Below are positions 51,550 to 62,172 of a stretch of DNA of 64,000 bases, in pieces. The first letter of the stretch is position 1. Every line of letters starts with the position of its first letter. This stretch comes from Nocardioides sp. J54 (lineage in GTDB: Bacteria > Actinomycetota > Actinomycetes > Propionibacteriales > Nocardioidaceae). The stretch covers positions 143,162 to 207,161 of the forward strand of contig NZ_JAER01000004.1 in NCBI RefSeq assembly GCF_000519005.1, written 5' to 3'. The position numbers were made by a program, and so were the translations under genes. Below the pieces are notes generated by a model. That model did no database searches and was not told where the DNA came from. It saw only the letters and a list, made by a program, of their open reading frames with translations.

Positions 51550-53001
51550 TCAGGCGCCCAGGGCAACCGACTTGACCTCGAGGTAGGAGCGCAGGCCCTC
51601 GGGGCCCATCTCGCGGCCGAGGCCGGACTCCTTGAAGCCGCCGAACGGCGACCCGTAGGCCTGCGGCGAGCCGTTGACGCTCACCATGCCGGTGCGGATG
51701 CGCCGGGCGATCGCCAGACCGCGGTCCGCGTCGGCGGTCCACACCGAGCCGGAGAGGCCGTACGGCGAGTCGTTGGCGATCGCGACGGCCTCCTCCTCCG
51801 AGCCGTAGGGGATCACCGCGAGCACGGGCCCGAAGATCTCCTCGCGGGCCACACGCATCGCGTTGTTGACGTCGGCGAGCAGCGTCGGCGGGACGAACCA
51901 GCCGTTCGCGAGCTCGGAGGGCATCGTGATCCGCTCGCCACCGGTGACGACCCGGGCACCCTCCTCGCGGGCGAGGGAGATGTAGCCGCGGACCCGCTCC
52001 TGCTGGCGCTGGCTGATCAGCGGGCCGATCGTCGTGGACGGGTCGAGCGGGTTGCCGACGACCTGGCTCTCGAGTGCGGCGGAGAGGGCGTCGAGCACCT
52101 CCTTCTCGCGCGAGGCGGGCACGAGGACGCGGGTCTGCGCGATGCACATCTGGCCGTTGACGTTGAGCGCCATCGGCAGCAGCTTCGCGATGGTCGCGTC
52201 GAGGTCGGCGTCGTCGAGGACGATCGCGGCGGACTTGCCGCCCAGTTCGAGGGTGACCCGCGCGACGCGGGCAGCGGCGGAGGCGGCGATCTGCTTGCCC
52301 GCCGCCGTGCTGCCGGTGAAGGCGATCTTGTCCACGCCGGGGTTGTCGACGAGCGACTGGCCGGCCTCGCGCCCGGCGGGCACGATGCTGAGGACGCCCT
52401 TGGGCAGGCCGGCCTCGGTCATCACGTCCGCGAAGGCGTACGCCGAGAACGGCGTCTCCGGGGCGGGCTTGAGCACGATCGAGCAGCCGGCGGCCAGGGC
52501 CGGGGCGATCTTGAGGCTCGGCCCGGACAGCGGCCCGTTCCACGGCACGATGCCGGCGGCGACGCCGACCGGCTCCTGCACGACGAGGCTGCGGTTGGTG
52601 CCGTCGGTGCGCACCTCCTCGAACTCGTAGGAGGACGCCAGGTCGCCGTAGTAGGCGGTGTGTCGGATCGGGTTCGGCACGTGCGCGGCCTGGCTGAACC
52701 AGATCGGGCAGCCGAGCTCGGAGGTGATGCCGACGGCGAGCTCGTCGGCGCGCTCCTGCAGCAGCTCGGAGGCCCGGCGCAGCACCTCCCCGCGCTCCTT
52801 GGGGTCGGTGTCGCGCCACACGCCCTGGTCGAAGGTCCGCCGCGCGGCGTCCACGGCCTTCGCCAGGTCGCGGGAGTCGCCCAGGGCGGCCCGGCCGACG
52901 ACCTCGCCGGTCGCGGGGTTGTTGACCACGACCTCCTCGGTCGACTCGGGTTCCACCCACTCGCCGCCGATGAACAGCTGCGGCCGGTCGTACGTCGTCA
53001 C
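51550..53001 (-). CDS. Aldehyde dehydrogenase
   Basis: A 483-aa NAD(P)+-dependent enzyme oxidising an aldehyde to its acid. The cofactor fold is at FTGSTAAGKQIAASAA, the general-base Glu in LELGGKSAAIV, and the catalytic Cys in NGQMCIAQTRV. EIFGPVLAVIPYGSEEEA and PFGGFKESGLGREMG are family signatures. It is 43 bp downstream of dctM, the last gene of the TRAP unit, and is probably co-transcribed with it. It would oxidise an aldehyde formed later in the alcohol/lactone route. Confidence 0.95.
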   Translation of the reverse strand: MTTYDRPQLFIGGEWVEPESTEEVVVNNPATGEVVGRAALGDSRDLAKAVDAARRTFDQGVWRDTDPKERGEVLRRASELLQERADELAVGITSELGCPIWFSQAAHVPNPIRHTAYYGDLASSYEFEEVRTDGTNRSLVVQEPVGVAAGIVPWNGPLSGPSLKIAPALAAGCSIVLKPAPETPFSAYAFADVMTEAGLPKGVLSIVPAGREAGQSLVDNPGVDKIAFTGSTAAGKQIAASAAARVARVTLELGGKSAAIVLDDADLDATIAKLLPMALNVNGQMCIAQTRVLVPASREKEVLDALSAALESQVVGNPLDPSTTIGPLISQRQQERVRGYISLAREEGARVVTGGERITMPSELANGWFVPPTLLADVNNAMRVAREEIFGPVLAVIPYGSEEEAVAIANDSPYGLSGSVWTADADRGLAIARRIRTGMVSVNGSPQAYGSPFGGFKESGLGREMGPEGLRSYLEVKSVALGA

Positions 53002-53044
53002 GTGCTTCTCTCCTCGTCTCGGAAACTCAGTCTGGACCCGGGCG

Positions 53045-54577
53045 CTACTTCATCGACATCTCGGGGATGGTGGTGGCGATCTGCGGGAAGAAGATCAGGA
53101 TCAGGACCGTGACGATGGCCATCGGCATGAAGTACCAGATGGCGTTGAAGACGTCGCCCATCGAGATCTTCTGGCCCTGGTTGACCTCCTTGTCCTTCAC
53201 GATCGAGTGGATGATGAAGGCCAGAATCCCCACCGGGGGCGTGACCACCGCCAGCTCGCCCATGAAGACCGCGAAGACGCCGAACCACATGAGGTCGATA
53301 TCGAGCGCGTTGAGGGTCGGGATCAGGATCGGGACGGTCAGCAGGAGCATCGGGATCGGGTCCATGAAGGTGCCGAGCACGATGTAGACGACCGTCATCA
53401 GGAGCAGGAACTCGACGCGGTTCAGGCCCATCGAGTCGATCATGTCCGCGAACGCACCGGTCAGGCCGGTCAGGGCGAGCATCCGGGAAAGCGCCTCGAC
53501 ACCGATCAGCATGAGGAAGATCGCGCCGACGCTGCTGACGGTCGCGATGGCGGCTTCCCTGATGGCGGAGAAGCTGGACCGGCGCTTCCACAGGATCGTC
53601 ACGACCACCGCACAGAGCGCGGCGACGGCACCGACCTCGGTCGCGGTGAACGTGCCGGAGAACGTCCCACCCAGGATGATCAGCATGATGAGCGGGATCG
53701 GCCACACCTTGGCGAGGCCGAGGAAGCGCTCGCCCCAGGTCACCCGCGGGCGCAGCGCCGCGGCGGCTTCGGCGGAGCCGGCCCAGCGCGGCGCCATCAG
53801 CATGATCATGATGCTGAACAGGACCGCGACGAGGATGCCCGGGCCGATGCCGGCGAGCAGCTGCGGACCGATCGGGACCTCGGCGACACCGGCGTAGATC
53901 ACCAGCATCAGGCTCGGCGGGATCAGCTGGCCGGGCAGGCCGGCGACGATGACCGCACCGATGGCGAGGCGCTTGTCGTAGCCCGCCTTGAGCATCTCGG
54001 GGATGCCGATCCGGGCGAGCGCGTACGTCGTACCGACGCTCGAGCCGCTGACGGCCGCCAGCCCGGCGCCGGCGATGTTGGTGCCGACGGCCAGGCCACC
54101 GGGCATCCAGCCCAGCCACTGGTTGCCCACCCGGTAGAGGCTCTCGGTCAGCCCGGCCTTCCACAGCAGGAGGCCCATCAGGATGAACATCGGCACGACG
54201 CTGAGGGTCCAGCTCGCGACCGTGAGGTAGGGCAGGGTGGCCAGCTGGCTCTCGACGACCATCTCGCCACGCAGGGCGTACAGGCCGAGCAGGCTCGGCC
54301 CGAGCATCGCGAGGGCGACGGGCATGCGCAGGAACAGCAGCGCGAGCATGAGCACGCAGGCGGTTCCGCCGAGCACCATCGGCTTGAGCGGCAGGAGCAG
54401 CATCACCACGGCGCTGACCACGACGACGGCGATCGCGATCGCAAGGACCCAGGCCTTGCGGGACGACCGCCCCGGTGCGATCACGGCGGCGTCGGTCGAG
54501 CCGGCGCCACCACCCGTCGGCGAGGTGGGCTCCTCGGCGTGGTCGAGGGTGGCGGTGGAGTCGTTGCTGACAGTCAT
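53045..54577 (-). CDS. dctM: TRAP transporter large permease
   Basis: A 510-aa membrane subunit with 12 or more hydrophobic segments. LRMPVALAMLGPSLLGLYAL, AGLAAVSGSSVGTTYALARI, PGQLIPPSLMLVIYAGVAEV and TPPVGILAFIIHSIVKDKEV match the DctM signature, in a Na+-coupled secondary transporter using an extracellular binding protein. The ATG overlaps the dctQ stop by 4 nt (ATGA) with GAGGAGG upstream. It works with DctQ (54574-55143) and DctP (56355-57638). Confidence 0.93.
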   Translation of the reverse strand: MTVSNDSTATLDHAEEPTSPTGGGAGSTDAAVIAPGRSSRKAWVLAIAIAVVVVSAVVMLLLPLKPMVLGGTACVLMLALLFLRMPVALAMLGPSLLGLYALRGEMVVESQLATLPYLTVASWTLSVVPMFILMGLLLWKAGLTESLYRVGNQWLGWMPGGLAVGTNIAGAGLAAVSGSSVGTTYALARIGIPEMLKAGYDKRLAIGAVIVAGLPGQLIPPSLMLVIYAGVAEVPIGPQLLAGIGPGILVAVLFSIMIMLMAPRWAGSAEAAAALRPRVTWGERFLGLAKVWPIPLIMLIILGGTFSGTFTATEVGAVAALCAVVVTILWKRRSSFSAIREAAIATVSSVGAIFLMLIGVEALSRMLALTGLTGAFADMIDSMGLNRVEFLLLMTVVYIVLGTFMDPIPMLLLTVPILIPTLNALDIDLMWFGVFAVFMGELAVVTPPVGILAFIIHSIVKDKEVNQGQKISMGDVFNAIWYFMPMAIVTVLILIFFPQIATTIPEMSMK

Positions 54578-55143
54578 CGGGTCGCCTCCTCGGCGTGGTC
54601 GCGCTCGAGGTCGGCGAGGACGATGGCGTCCTCGGGCTCGACCTCCTCCATCTCCAGCCCGTGACCGGCCAGGCCACGGATCGCGGCGAACGCCAGCTGG
54701 ACGGCGAGGATCCCGAAGACGACCGGGACCAGGTAGTAGACCTGCCACGACGGCACCGTGCTCACGCCGGCGTGCAGGTTCAGCCGCTGGGCCTCCTGCG
54801 CCTCGCCCCAGCCGAACCAGGCGCAGCCGGCGATGATGACCGCGCTGACGCCGAAGACGACGAAGAGCACGATCCGCTGGAAGGGTCGCGGGAGCCGCGC
54901 GTACACGAGGTCGGTCGCGATGTGCTGGCCGCGGGCCTGGGCGGCGACGAAGCCGAGCAGGGCGAGGATCGGCAGGTACCAGTACTGGACGATCTCCAGC
55001 GTGTACTTGAGCGGGTGGTCGAGGTAGGTGCGCATCAGGGCGTTCGCCGTGACGTGCACCATCATCACGAAGATGACGATGACGGCCGGGATCTCGACCA
55101 CGGCCGTGAAGACGCGGGTCGCGAGCGACGCGTTGGGCTTCAT
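54574..55143 (-). CDS. dctQ: TRAP transporter small permease
   Basis: A 189-aa subunit with four predicted transmembrane helices. LEIVQYWYLPILALLGFVAA and ARGQHIATDLVYARLP carry the DctQ pattern. The ATG at 55143 has GAGAGAGG upstream. It is the first gene of dctQ-dctM-aldehyde dehydrogenase. Its promoter region (55144-55279) contains CCATGATTAGC at 55246-55256, a TAATCAT site shared with neighbouring promoters. Confidence 0.9.
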   Translation of the reverse strand: MKPNASLATRVFTAVVEIPAVIVIFVMMVHVTANALMRTYLDHPLKYTLEIVQYWYLPILALLGFVAAQARGQHIATDLVYARLPRPFQRIVLFVVFGVSAVIIAGCAWFGWGEAQEAQRLNLHAGVSTVPSWQVYYLVPVVFGILAVQLAFAAIRGLAGHGLEMEEVEPEDAIVLADLERDHAEEATR

Positions 55144-55247
55144 GGGGACCTCTCTCGTCTCAGGCGCTGCGCCCGGGCACGAGGCTCCCGGCAGCGGTGA
55201 GCAGGGCCTTCGGGTGAGCGCGCTCACACACGCTAACAAGGATAACC

Positions 55248-55254
55248 ATGATTA
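55248..55254. promoter_or_regulatory. TAATCAT site before dctQM
   Basis: ATGATTA on plus (TAATCAT on minus), flanked by GCTAA (55232-55236) and TTAGC (55252-55256) arms. It lies in the short gap between dctQ and the alcohol dehydrogenase gene. Confidence 0.35.
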
Positions 55255-55279
55255 GCAATAGCCTGTAGGGGCTGGCTGA

Positions 55280-56227
55280 TCAGCTGCCGTAGACGGCGAC
55301 CAGGCGGCCGACGACCTCACCGCGGCGCAGCCGGTCGAGGCCATCCGGGATGTCGTCGAAGCCGATGGTGGGGAGGATCGGGTCGAGGTCGCCGGTGGCC
55401 ATCAGGCCGTAGACGTCGGCGATGTCGGCGGTGCTGCCGCCGCTGGAGCCGAGCAGGTCGACCTGCTTGACGATCAGGTCGCGCGTGGAGATGGTCGCCT
55501 CGAGGCGGGCCATGCCGACCTGGACCACGCGACCGCCCTTGCGGACAGCAGAGATGGCCTGGTTCGTGGTGACACCGACCCCGGCGAGGTCGATGACCGT
55601 GTCGAGGCTGGACTCCTCGACCTCGGCGAGCGAGCCCACCACCCGCGCAGCACCGAGCTCCTTCGCGATCGGCCAGAGGTCCTCGCGCGGCTCGGCGACC
55701 ACGACGTCGGCGCCTCGCAGCACGGCGAGCCGGGTCGCGACCTGGCCGATTCCGCCGAGTCCGATGACCGCCACCTTCTGCCCTGCCTCGACCTGACCGC
55801 GGCAGCCGACGGCGTGGCGGGCGGTCTTGCCGGCGTCCGTACCGGCGGCGGCCTGGGCGAAGCCCACGCCGTCGGGGATCGGGATGAGGTCCTCGGGGAA
55901 GGCCAGGCAGTGCGACGCGTAGCCGCCGCCCTGCCCCAGGCCGGGACGGGTCCGCCCGGCGGGCGAGATGCCGACCCGCGCGCCGAGGGCGACGTCCTCG
56001 ACGCCCTCGCCCAGCGCCACCACGACACCCGCGACCTCGTGGCCGAGGGTGAGCGGCCGCGGGGCGAGCTGGGAGAGCCAGCCCGGGTCGTCGAGGATCC
56101 CGACGTCGGTGTGGCACAGCCCGGCCGCACGGATCTCGACCAGCACCTCGCCGGCGCCGGGCTCCGGGACAGGAACCTCTGCCAGGACCAGCGGCTCCCC
56201 CGGTCCCGTGAACTGCCACGCCTTCAT
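55280..56227 (-). CDS. Zinc-dependent alcohol dehydrogenase-like MDR enzyme lacking the structural zinc loop
   Basis: A 315-aa MDR enzyme. The catalytic-zinc residues are recognisable (AGLCHTDVG and LGHEVAGVVV) and the Rossmann motif is IGLGGIGQVATRLA. The four-cysteine structural-zinc lobe that normally follows is missing; the sequence there is ISPAGRTRPGLGQGGGYASH. GGAGGG precedes the ATG at 56227. It is 127 bp downstream of dctP and upstream of dctQM on the same strand. In context it would oxidise an alcohol to the ketone used by the monooxygenase. Confidence 0.87.
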   Translation of the reverse strand: MKAWQFTGPGEPLVLAEVPVPEPGAGEVLVEIRAAGLCHTDVGILDDPGWLSQLAPRPLTLGHEVAGVVVALGEGVEDVALGARVGISPAGRTRPGLGQGGGYASHCLAFPEDLIPIPDGVGFAQAAAGTDAGKTARHAVGCRGQVEAGQKVAVIGLGGIGQVATRLAVLRGADVVVAEPREDLWPIAKELGAARVVGSLAEVEESSLDTVIDLAGVGVTTNQAISAVRKGGRVVQVGMARLEATISTRDLIVKQVDLLGSSGGSTADIADVYGLMATGDLDPILPTIGFDDIPDGLDRLRRGEVVGRLVAVYGS

Positions 56228-56306
56228 CTCAAGCCCTCCCCGGCCATCGTCGTCCATGATCTCCTGACCGAGTCCCGGGAGATCCGGGACCCTGTTCCAC
56301 GCCAGC

Positions 56307-56338
56307 GGCCGGCACGCCCCCGCAGGGGCGCGCCGGCC
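56307..56338 (-). terminator. Terminator after dctP
   Basis: Arms GGCCGGCACGCCCC and GGGGCGCGCCGGCC with one mismatch and a CGCA loop, 16 nt beyond the dctP stop. It separates dctP from the alcohol dehydrogenase gene. Confidence 0.65.
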
Positions 56339-56354
56339 ACGGCGTCGTTCAGCC

Positions 56355-57638
56355 TCAGGCGGGCCGGTGGGAGAGGAAGACCTTCTCCCACAGCAGCTCC
56401 ATGTAGGGCTTCAGGTCGAAGTCCGCAGGGTTGAAGTCGGTCAGGAAGTTGTCGTAGGTGATGTCGGTCGTCTGCTCGAGCCCGTCCACGTAGGGGCCCC
56501 ACGCCTCGACGTCCTCCTGCAGGCCCTTCACGAACGCCTCGCCGTCCTCGAGCGACTTGCTGCTCGCGACGTCGGACAGCTCCTCATCATTGATCTTCTT
56601 GATCGCGGCGACCGAGGCCTCGTCGAGGCCGACGATCGAGCCCTTCGCCTTCTCGATCTCGCCGAGCGCGGCGGTCATGTTGTCCCAGATGCCGCGGATG
56701 TTGGCCTCGAGCAGGACGTCGACGCGGTCGAAGAGCAGCTGCTGGGCAGCCAGCGGGAGCTCGTCCCAGCGGGCCTTGCTGATCGAGATGGCGCCTCCGG
56801 CGTTGCCGAAGCCGGTCTCCATGTCGATGGCGAAGTACGGCGCGGCCGGGATGAAGCCGCTCAGGTGCGAGGTCGCGAGCGTCGAGAACACGCAGTCGAC
56901 GACGCCGCGCTCGAGGGCCTCGAACAGCTCGGTGTAGTTGGCGGTGGCCGTCGACATGCCGAGCGCCTCGGCCTGCTCGACCTGGAGGCGGCTCGAGGTC
57001 GCCGCGATGCGGCCCTTGAGCGAGTCCTTGCCGGTGATCGGCTCGGTGCAGGCCACGATCGCCGGACCGCTGGAGAAGATCGGGAGCAGGAGCTTGATGC
57101 CGTTGTCGGCGTACTCCTTGGTGATCTCCTCGGAGTTGAGCGCGGCCTCCTCCATGGCACCGTGGAACTGCAGGACGCCGTCCACGGGGCCCTGGCGACC
57201 GAGGAAGGTGAGGTTCATGAGGTCGTTCATGGCCGCGAACTTGTCGGGCTCGAGCGAGGCCATGACCGAGCCGACGTCGATGCGGCTGTCGGCGATGGCG
57301 TCGTCGACCTGGTCCTGCGGGGCGATCGAGTTGGAGAACGCGATGTCCATCGTGATCTTGCCGCCGGACCAGTCCTCGACAGCGGCGGCGTACTCCTCGA
57401 AGCGGCGGCCGGTCGGCGCGCCCTTCGGGGCGGTGCTCTGCATGACGAGGGTCACCGGCGACATGTCCTCGAGGGCCGCCTGGAACTCCTCCTTGGTGGC
57501 GCCGTACGCCACGGACTCGCCGCCACCGCTGGCGGCGCCGCCCTCCTCGGCGCAGGCGGCGAGCGTCGCCGTGAGCGACAGCAGCGAGGCCGCCGCGATG
57601 AGCTTGGCCGGCTTGGGCCGGCGGATCGAAACGCGCAT
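56355..57638 (-). CDS. dctP: TRAP transporter substrate-binding lipoprotein
   Basis: A 427-aa extracellular binding protein. The signal peptide ends in lipobox LAAC (Cys29) for anchoring to the membrane, as expected in a Gram-positive. DctP-family features are FEEYAAAVEDWSGGKITMDI, GRIAATSSRLQVEQAEALGM and TLATSHLSGFIPAAPYFAID. GGAGAC precedes the ATG. It is separated from dctQM by the alcohol dehydrogenase gene and transcribed from the 57639-57975 region. The ligand is unknown, probably an organic acid or neutral terpenoid-like compound used by the island. Confidence 0.92.
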   Translation of the reverse strand: MRVSIRRPKPAKLIAAASLLSLTATLAACAEEGGAASGGGESVAYGATKEEFQAALEDMSPVTLVMQSTAPKGAPTGRRFEEYAAAVEDWSGGKITMDIAFSNSIAPQDQVDDAIADSRIDVGSVMASLEPDKFAAMNDLMNLTFLGRQGPVDGVLQFHGAMEEAALNSEEITKEYADNGIKLLLPIFSSGPAIVACTEPITGKDSLKGRIAATSSRLQVEQAEALGMSTATANYTELFEALERGVVDCVFSTLATSHLSGFIPAAPYFAIDMETGFGNAGGAISISKARWDELPLAAQQLLFDRVDVLLEANIRGIWDNMTAALGEIEKAKGSIVGLDEASVAAIKKINDEELSDVASSKSLEDGEAFVKGLQEDVEAWGPYVDGLEQTTDITYDNFLTDFNPADFDLKPYMELLWEKVFLSHRPA

Positions 57639-57975
57639 GGTTGTCTCCAGGTTCAGGTGGGGAAGCCGGGGCCTGGTCGAGCACCGTCGTGGCGCCGACA
57701 TCCCCGGACGTCCTGTTCACTCCCGGCCGGTACCGACCACTCCCCGGGACGACCCCGCGAACGGGGTCCGTGGTCGGCGTCACACCGGAACTGCGGGTAA
57801 TCATTACTATGAATTTCTCTGGTGTCAATCGTCACGCGAGGTCGAAGTCCAGAACACCCCCCTTCGAGGCTCGGGATGCACGGGCCCATCCGGCAGGGTG
57901 GGCCGAAGGTCTCTTGATCTATGCGGATGATTTGCCTTAATGTCCGGAGCAAGACTCACCGAGGAGACAGGCACC
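57639..57975. other. Divergent control region between dctP and the ene-reductase gene
   Basis: 337 bp without a supportable gene. It contains the palindrome GTAAT-C-ATTAC (57797-57807) with an AT-rich tail. It also has a probable plus-strand promoter, TTGATC (57914-57919), 17-nt spacer, TTAATG (57937-57942), whose spacer includes ATGATTTGCC. Confidence 0.6.
57797..57807. promoter_or_regulatory. GTAATCATTAC palindrome
   Basis: A perfect 5-1-5 palindrome in the dctP/ene-reductase divergent region. It contains the AATCATTA core also found at 50656-50663 before the GntR gene. Confidence 0.5.
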
Positions 57976-60006
57976 ATGACCGAGCTCGCACCCCAGGCCG
58001 ACGGCCGCTTCCAGCACCTGTTCACGCCGTTCCGGATCGGGTCCATCGAGCTGCGCAACCGCGTCATCATGCCGCCGCACTCCTCGGCCATCGGGAGCCT
58101 GTGGGGCTCCGACGCCGACGCCGAGAAGGCGATCGCCTACCTGCGCTCGCGCGCCGAGGCCGGCGTGTCGTGGACGACCATGCCCGGCCGGCTCGCCAAC
58201 GTGCTGCACACCGGCTTCGAGCCGACCGGCATGAGCGCCGAGACCAAGGGCTGGTTCCGCCTGCCGGTCTACCACGAGCGGGTCAGCGCGTACGTCGACG
58301 CGATCCACTCCGTCGGCGCCTATGCGGCCCAGCAGCTCACGATGATCGGCGGCCACCCGCACGGCCCGTCGGCGCGCTACAGCTCGCCGGTCAGCAACAT
58401 CGCCCCGCACGTGCTGAACCTCGACGAGATCCGCCAGTTCGTCGACGAGTACGCCTGGTCGGCCGACAAGGCCGCCACCGCAGGCATCGACATCATCGAG
58501 CTGCACGCCAACCACGACGACCTGCACGAGTGGTTCCTGTCCCCGCTCACCAACGCCCGCGAGGACCAGTACGGCGGCAGCCTGGAGAACCGCACCCGCT
58601 TCCTGGTCGAGGTCCTCACCGCCGTCCGCGGCGCCATCGGCAAGGAGAAGGTGTTCGGGGTCCGGATTAACATGCTCCAGGAGGACCCGCACGGCCTCGA
58701 CGCCGCGGCTGCGCTGGAGATCGCCAAGGTCATCGAGGGCACCGGCCTCGTCGACTACCTGCACCTGGTCGCCGGCAGCCCGTGGGGCAACCCCAGCTAC
58801 ATCCAGCCGATGTGGTTCCCCGCCGGCGGGTTCGCGGACATCTCCGCGCAGTTCCGCAGCGAGCTCAGCCTGCCGATCGTGCACACCGGACGGATCAACA
58901 CCCCCGAGGTGGCCGAGCGCCTCATCGCCGAAGGTGCCGCCGACGTCGTCGGCATGGCCCGCGCGCACGTCGCCGACGGCGAGCTGCTGGTGAAGGCCCG
59001 CGAGGGCCGCACCGCCGACATCCGCCCGTGCATCGGCGGCAACGACTGCATCAACCGCCGTTACGTCGACGGCCTGCCGTTCGGCTGTGCGGTCAACCCG
59101 CACACCAGCCGTGAGACCGAGGGACCGTGGAGCGCCCGCCGGATGAGCGCCCCGCTGACCGTGGTCGGCGGCGGCCCCGCCGGCATGGAGCTCGCCGCGC
59201 TCTGCGCCGAGGCCGGCGCCCCGGTCACCCTGATCGAGAGGTCGTCGACGCTCGGCGGGCAGCTCCGCCTGGCCCTCGGCGCTCCCGACCAGGACCAGAT
59301 GGCGGCCTACCTCGACTGGCAGGTGCGCCGCCTCGAGCAGCTCGGCGTCGACGTCCGCCTCGAGACCGAGGTCTCCGCCGCCGACGTGCTGGCCCTGCCC
59401 GAGGACACCGTCGTCGCAATCGCCACCGGCGCCGACAGCCGGCTCCCCGATGTCCCCGGCATCGACCTCCCCGTGGTGCTCGACTCGCGCGAGGTGATGA
59501 GCGGCGCCGCCGAGCCGGGCAAGCGCGTGCTCGTCGTGGTCGAGGACGACCACCTCGCCCCCCTGCTGCTCGCCGACCGGCTCGCCTCCCGCGGCCACGA
59601 GGTGACGATGGCGTACTCCACGCCGAACGCCGCCGTGCAGCTCGGCCGCTACATCGTCGGCTCGATCCTGGGCCGGCTCGACGAGGCGGGCGTGGAGTTC
59701 CGCTTCCTCGAGAAGCTCGAGGAGGTCACCCCCGACGGCGCCGTGCTGCGTCACATCTACTCGCAGAGGTTGCGCACCGTCGGCGGCTACGACTCCGTCG
59801 TGATCGCCTGCGGCGGCGTCTCCGACAGCGCCCTGTACGACGAGGTGCGCACCGCTCGGCCGAACGTGCACGTCCTCGGTGACGCCTACGCGCCGCGCCG
59901 CCTCGTGTTCGCGACCCGCCAGGCCTACGCCCTCGCCGAGGAGCTCACCACCGTGGACGAGGCGGCCCTGCCCACCCTCCAGCTCATCCCCGCCGGCACC
60001 CGCTGA
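57976..60006 (+). CDS. NADH:flavin oxidoreductase (2,4-dienoyl-CoA reductase/ene-reductase type)
   Basis: A 676-aa enzyme with an N-terminal Old Yellow Enzyme FMN barrel (about 10-345; LFTPFRIGSIELRNRVIMPP, HANHDDLHEWFLSPLTNARE) and C-terminal FAD/NAD domains (VVGGGPAGMELAALCAEAGA). The linker that normally carries a CxxCxxC..C [4Fe-4S] motif reads C352-IG-G355-ND-C358..C371: the second Cys is Gly. CGAGGAGAC precedes the ATG. It would reduce an enone or dienoyl-CoA, or dealkylate an amine, depending on substrate. It is followed by a universal stress protein gene after 23 bp. Confidence 0.9.
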   Translation: MTELAPQADGRFQHLFTPFRIGSIELRNRVIMPPHSSAIGSLWGSDADAEKAIAYLRSRAEAGVSWTTMPGRLANVLHTGFEPTGMSAETKGWFRLPVYHERVSAYVDAIHSVGAYAAQQLTMIGGHPHGPSARYSSPVSNIAPHVLNLDEIRQFVDEYAWSADKAATAGIDIIELHANHDDLHEWFLSPLTNAREDQYGGSLENRTRFLVEVLTAVRGAIGKEKVFGVRINMLQEDPHGLDAAAALEIAKVIEGTGLVDYLHLVAGSPWGNPSYIQPMWFPAGGFADISAQFRSELSLPIVHTGRINTPEVAERLIAEGAADVVGMARAHVADGELLVKAREGRTADIRPCIGGNDCINRRYVDGLPFGCAVNPHTSRETEGPWSARRMSAPLTVVGGGPAGMELAALCAEAGAPVTLIERSSTLGGQLRLALGAPDQDQMAAYLDWQVRRLEQLGVDVRLETEVSAADVLALPEDTVVAIATGADSRLPDVPGIDLPVVLDSREVMSGAAEPGKRVLVVVEDDHLAPLLLADRLASRGHEVTMAYSTPNAAVQLGRYIVGSILGRLDEAGVEFRFLEKLEEVTPDGAVLRHIYSQRLRTVGGYDSVVIACGGVSDSALYDEVRTARPNVHVLGDAYAPRRLVFATRQAYALAEELTTVDEAALPTLQLIPAGTR

Positions 60007-60029
60007 CCGGCCCACCGAAGGAGCCCGCC

Positions 60030-60452
60030 ATGACCACCACCATCATCGTCGGAGTCGACGGCAACCCGCGCTCGGAGCAGGCTGCGACGAAGGCCGCCCG
60101 GCTGGCCGCCGCGACGGACGCGACGCTGCACGTGGTGTGCGCCTACGTCCGCGAGCAGTCGGCCGAGGTCGACGCGGACGGGGAGACGCGGCAGATCGCG
60201 ATCTCCCAGGAGTCCGCCGCGATCGCCGAGCAGGTCGCCGAGTCGCTGCGCCCGATCGCCCCGAGCGTCACCTCCGCCGCCGTGCTCGGCCGCCCCGCGG
60301 ACGCGCTGCTGTCGGAGGCCGAGCGCCTCTCCGCCGACCTGATCGTCGTCGGCAACGCGCGCATGCAGGGCATCGCCCGGGTCCTCGGCAGCGTCGCCGC
60401 GGCGGTGGCCCACCACGCCGAGTGCGACGTCTACATCGCGAACACCAACTGA
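60030..60452 (+). CDS. Universal stress protein (UspA family)
   Basis: A 140-aa single-domain Usp. The start IIVGVDGNPRSEQAATKAAR and the nucleotide-binding stretch LIVVGNARMQGIARVLGSVA are typical of ATP-binding Usps. It is probably co-transcribed with the flavin oxidoreductase. Its role in the island is not evident; Usp genes often accompany catabolic or stress-linked operons. Confidence 0.87.
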   Translation: MTTTIIVGVDGNPRSEQAATKAARLAAATDATLHVVCAYVREQSAEVDADGETRQIAISQESAAIAEQVAESLRPIAPSVTSAAVLGRPADALLSEAERLSADLIVVGNARMQGIARVLGSVAAAVAHHAECDVYIANTN

Positions 60453-60483
60453 CCCCTCGAGACCCCTTGTGACCCACGCCACC

Positions 60484-62134
<1,651 letters not shown>

Positions 62135-62172
62135 CCCTGCCTGTCCCAGGCTGACTCCCAAGGACCAACAAG

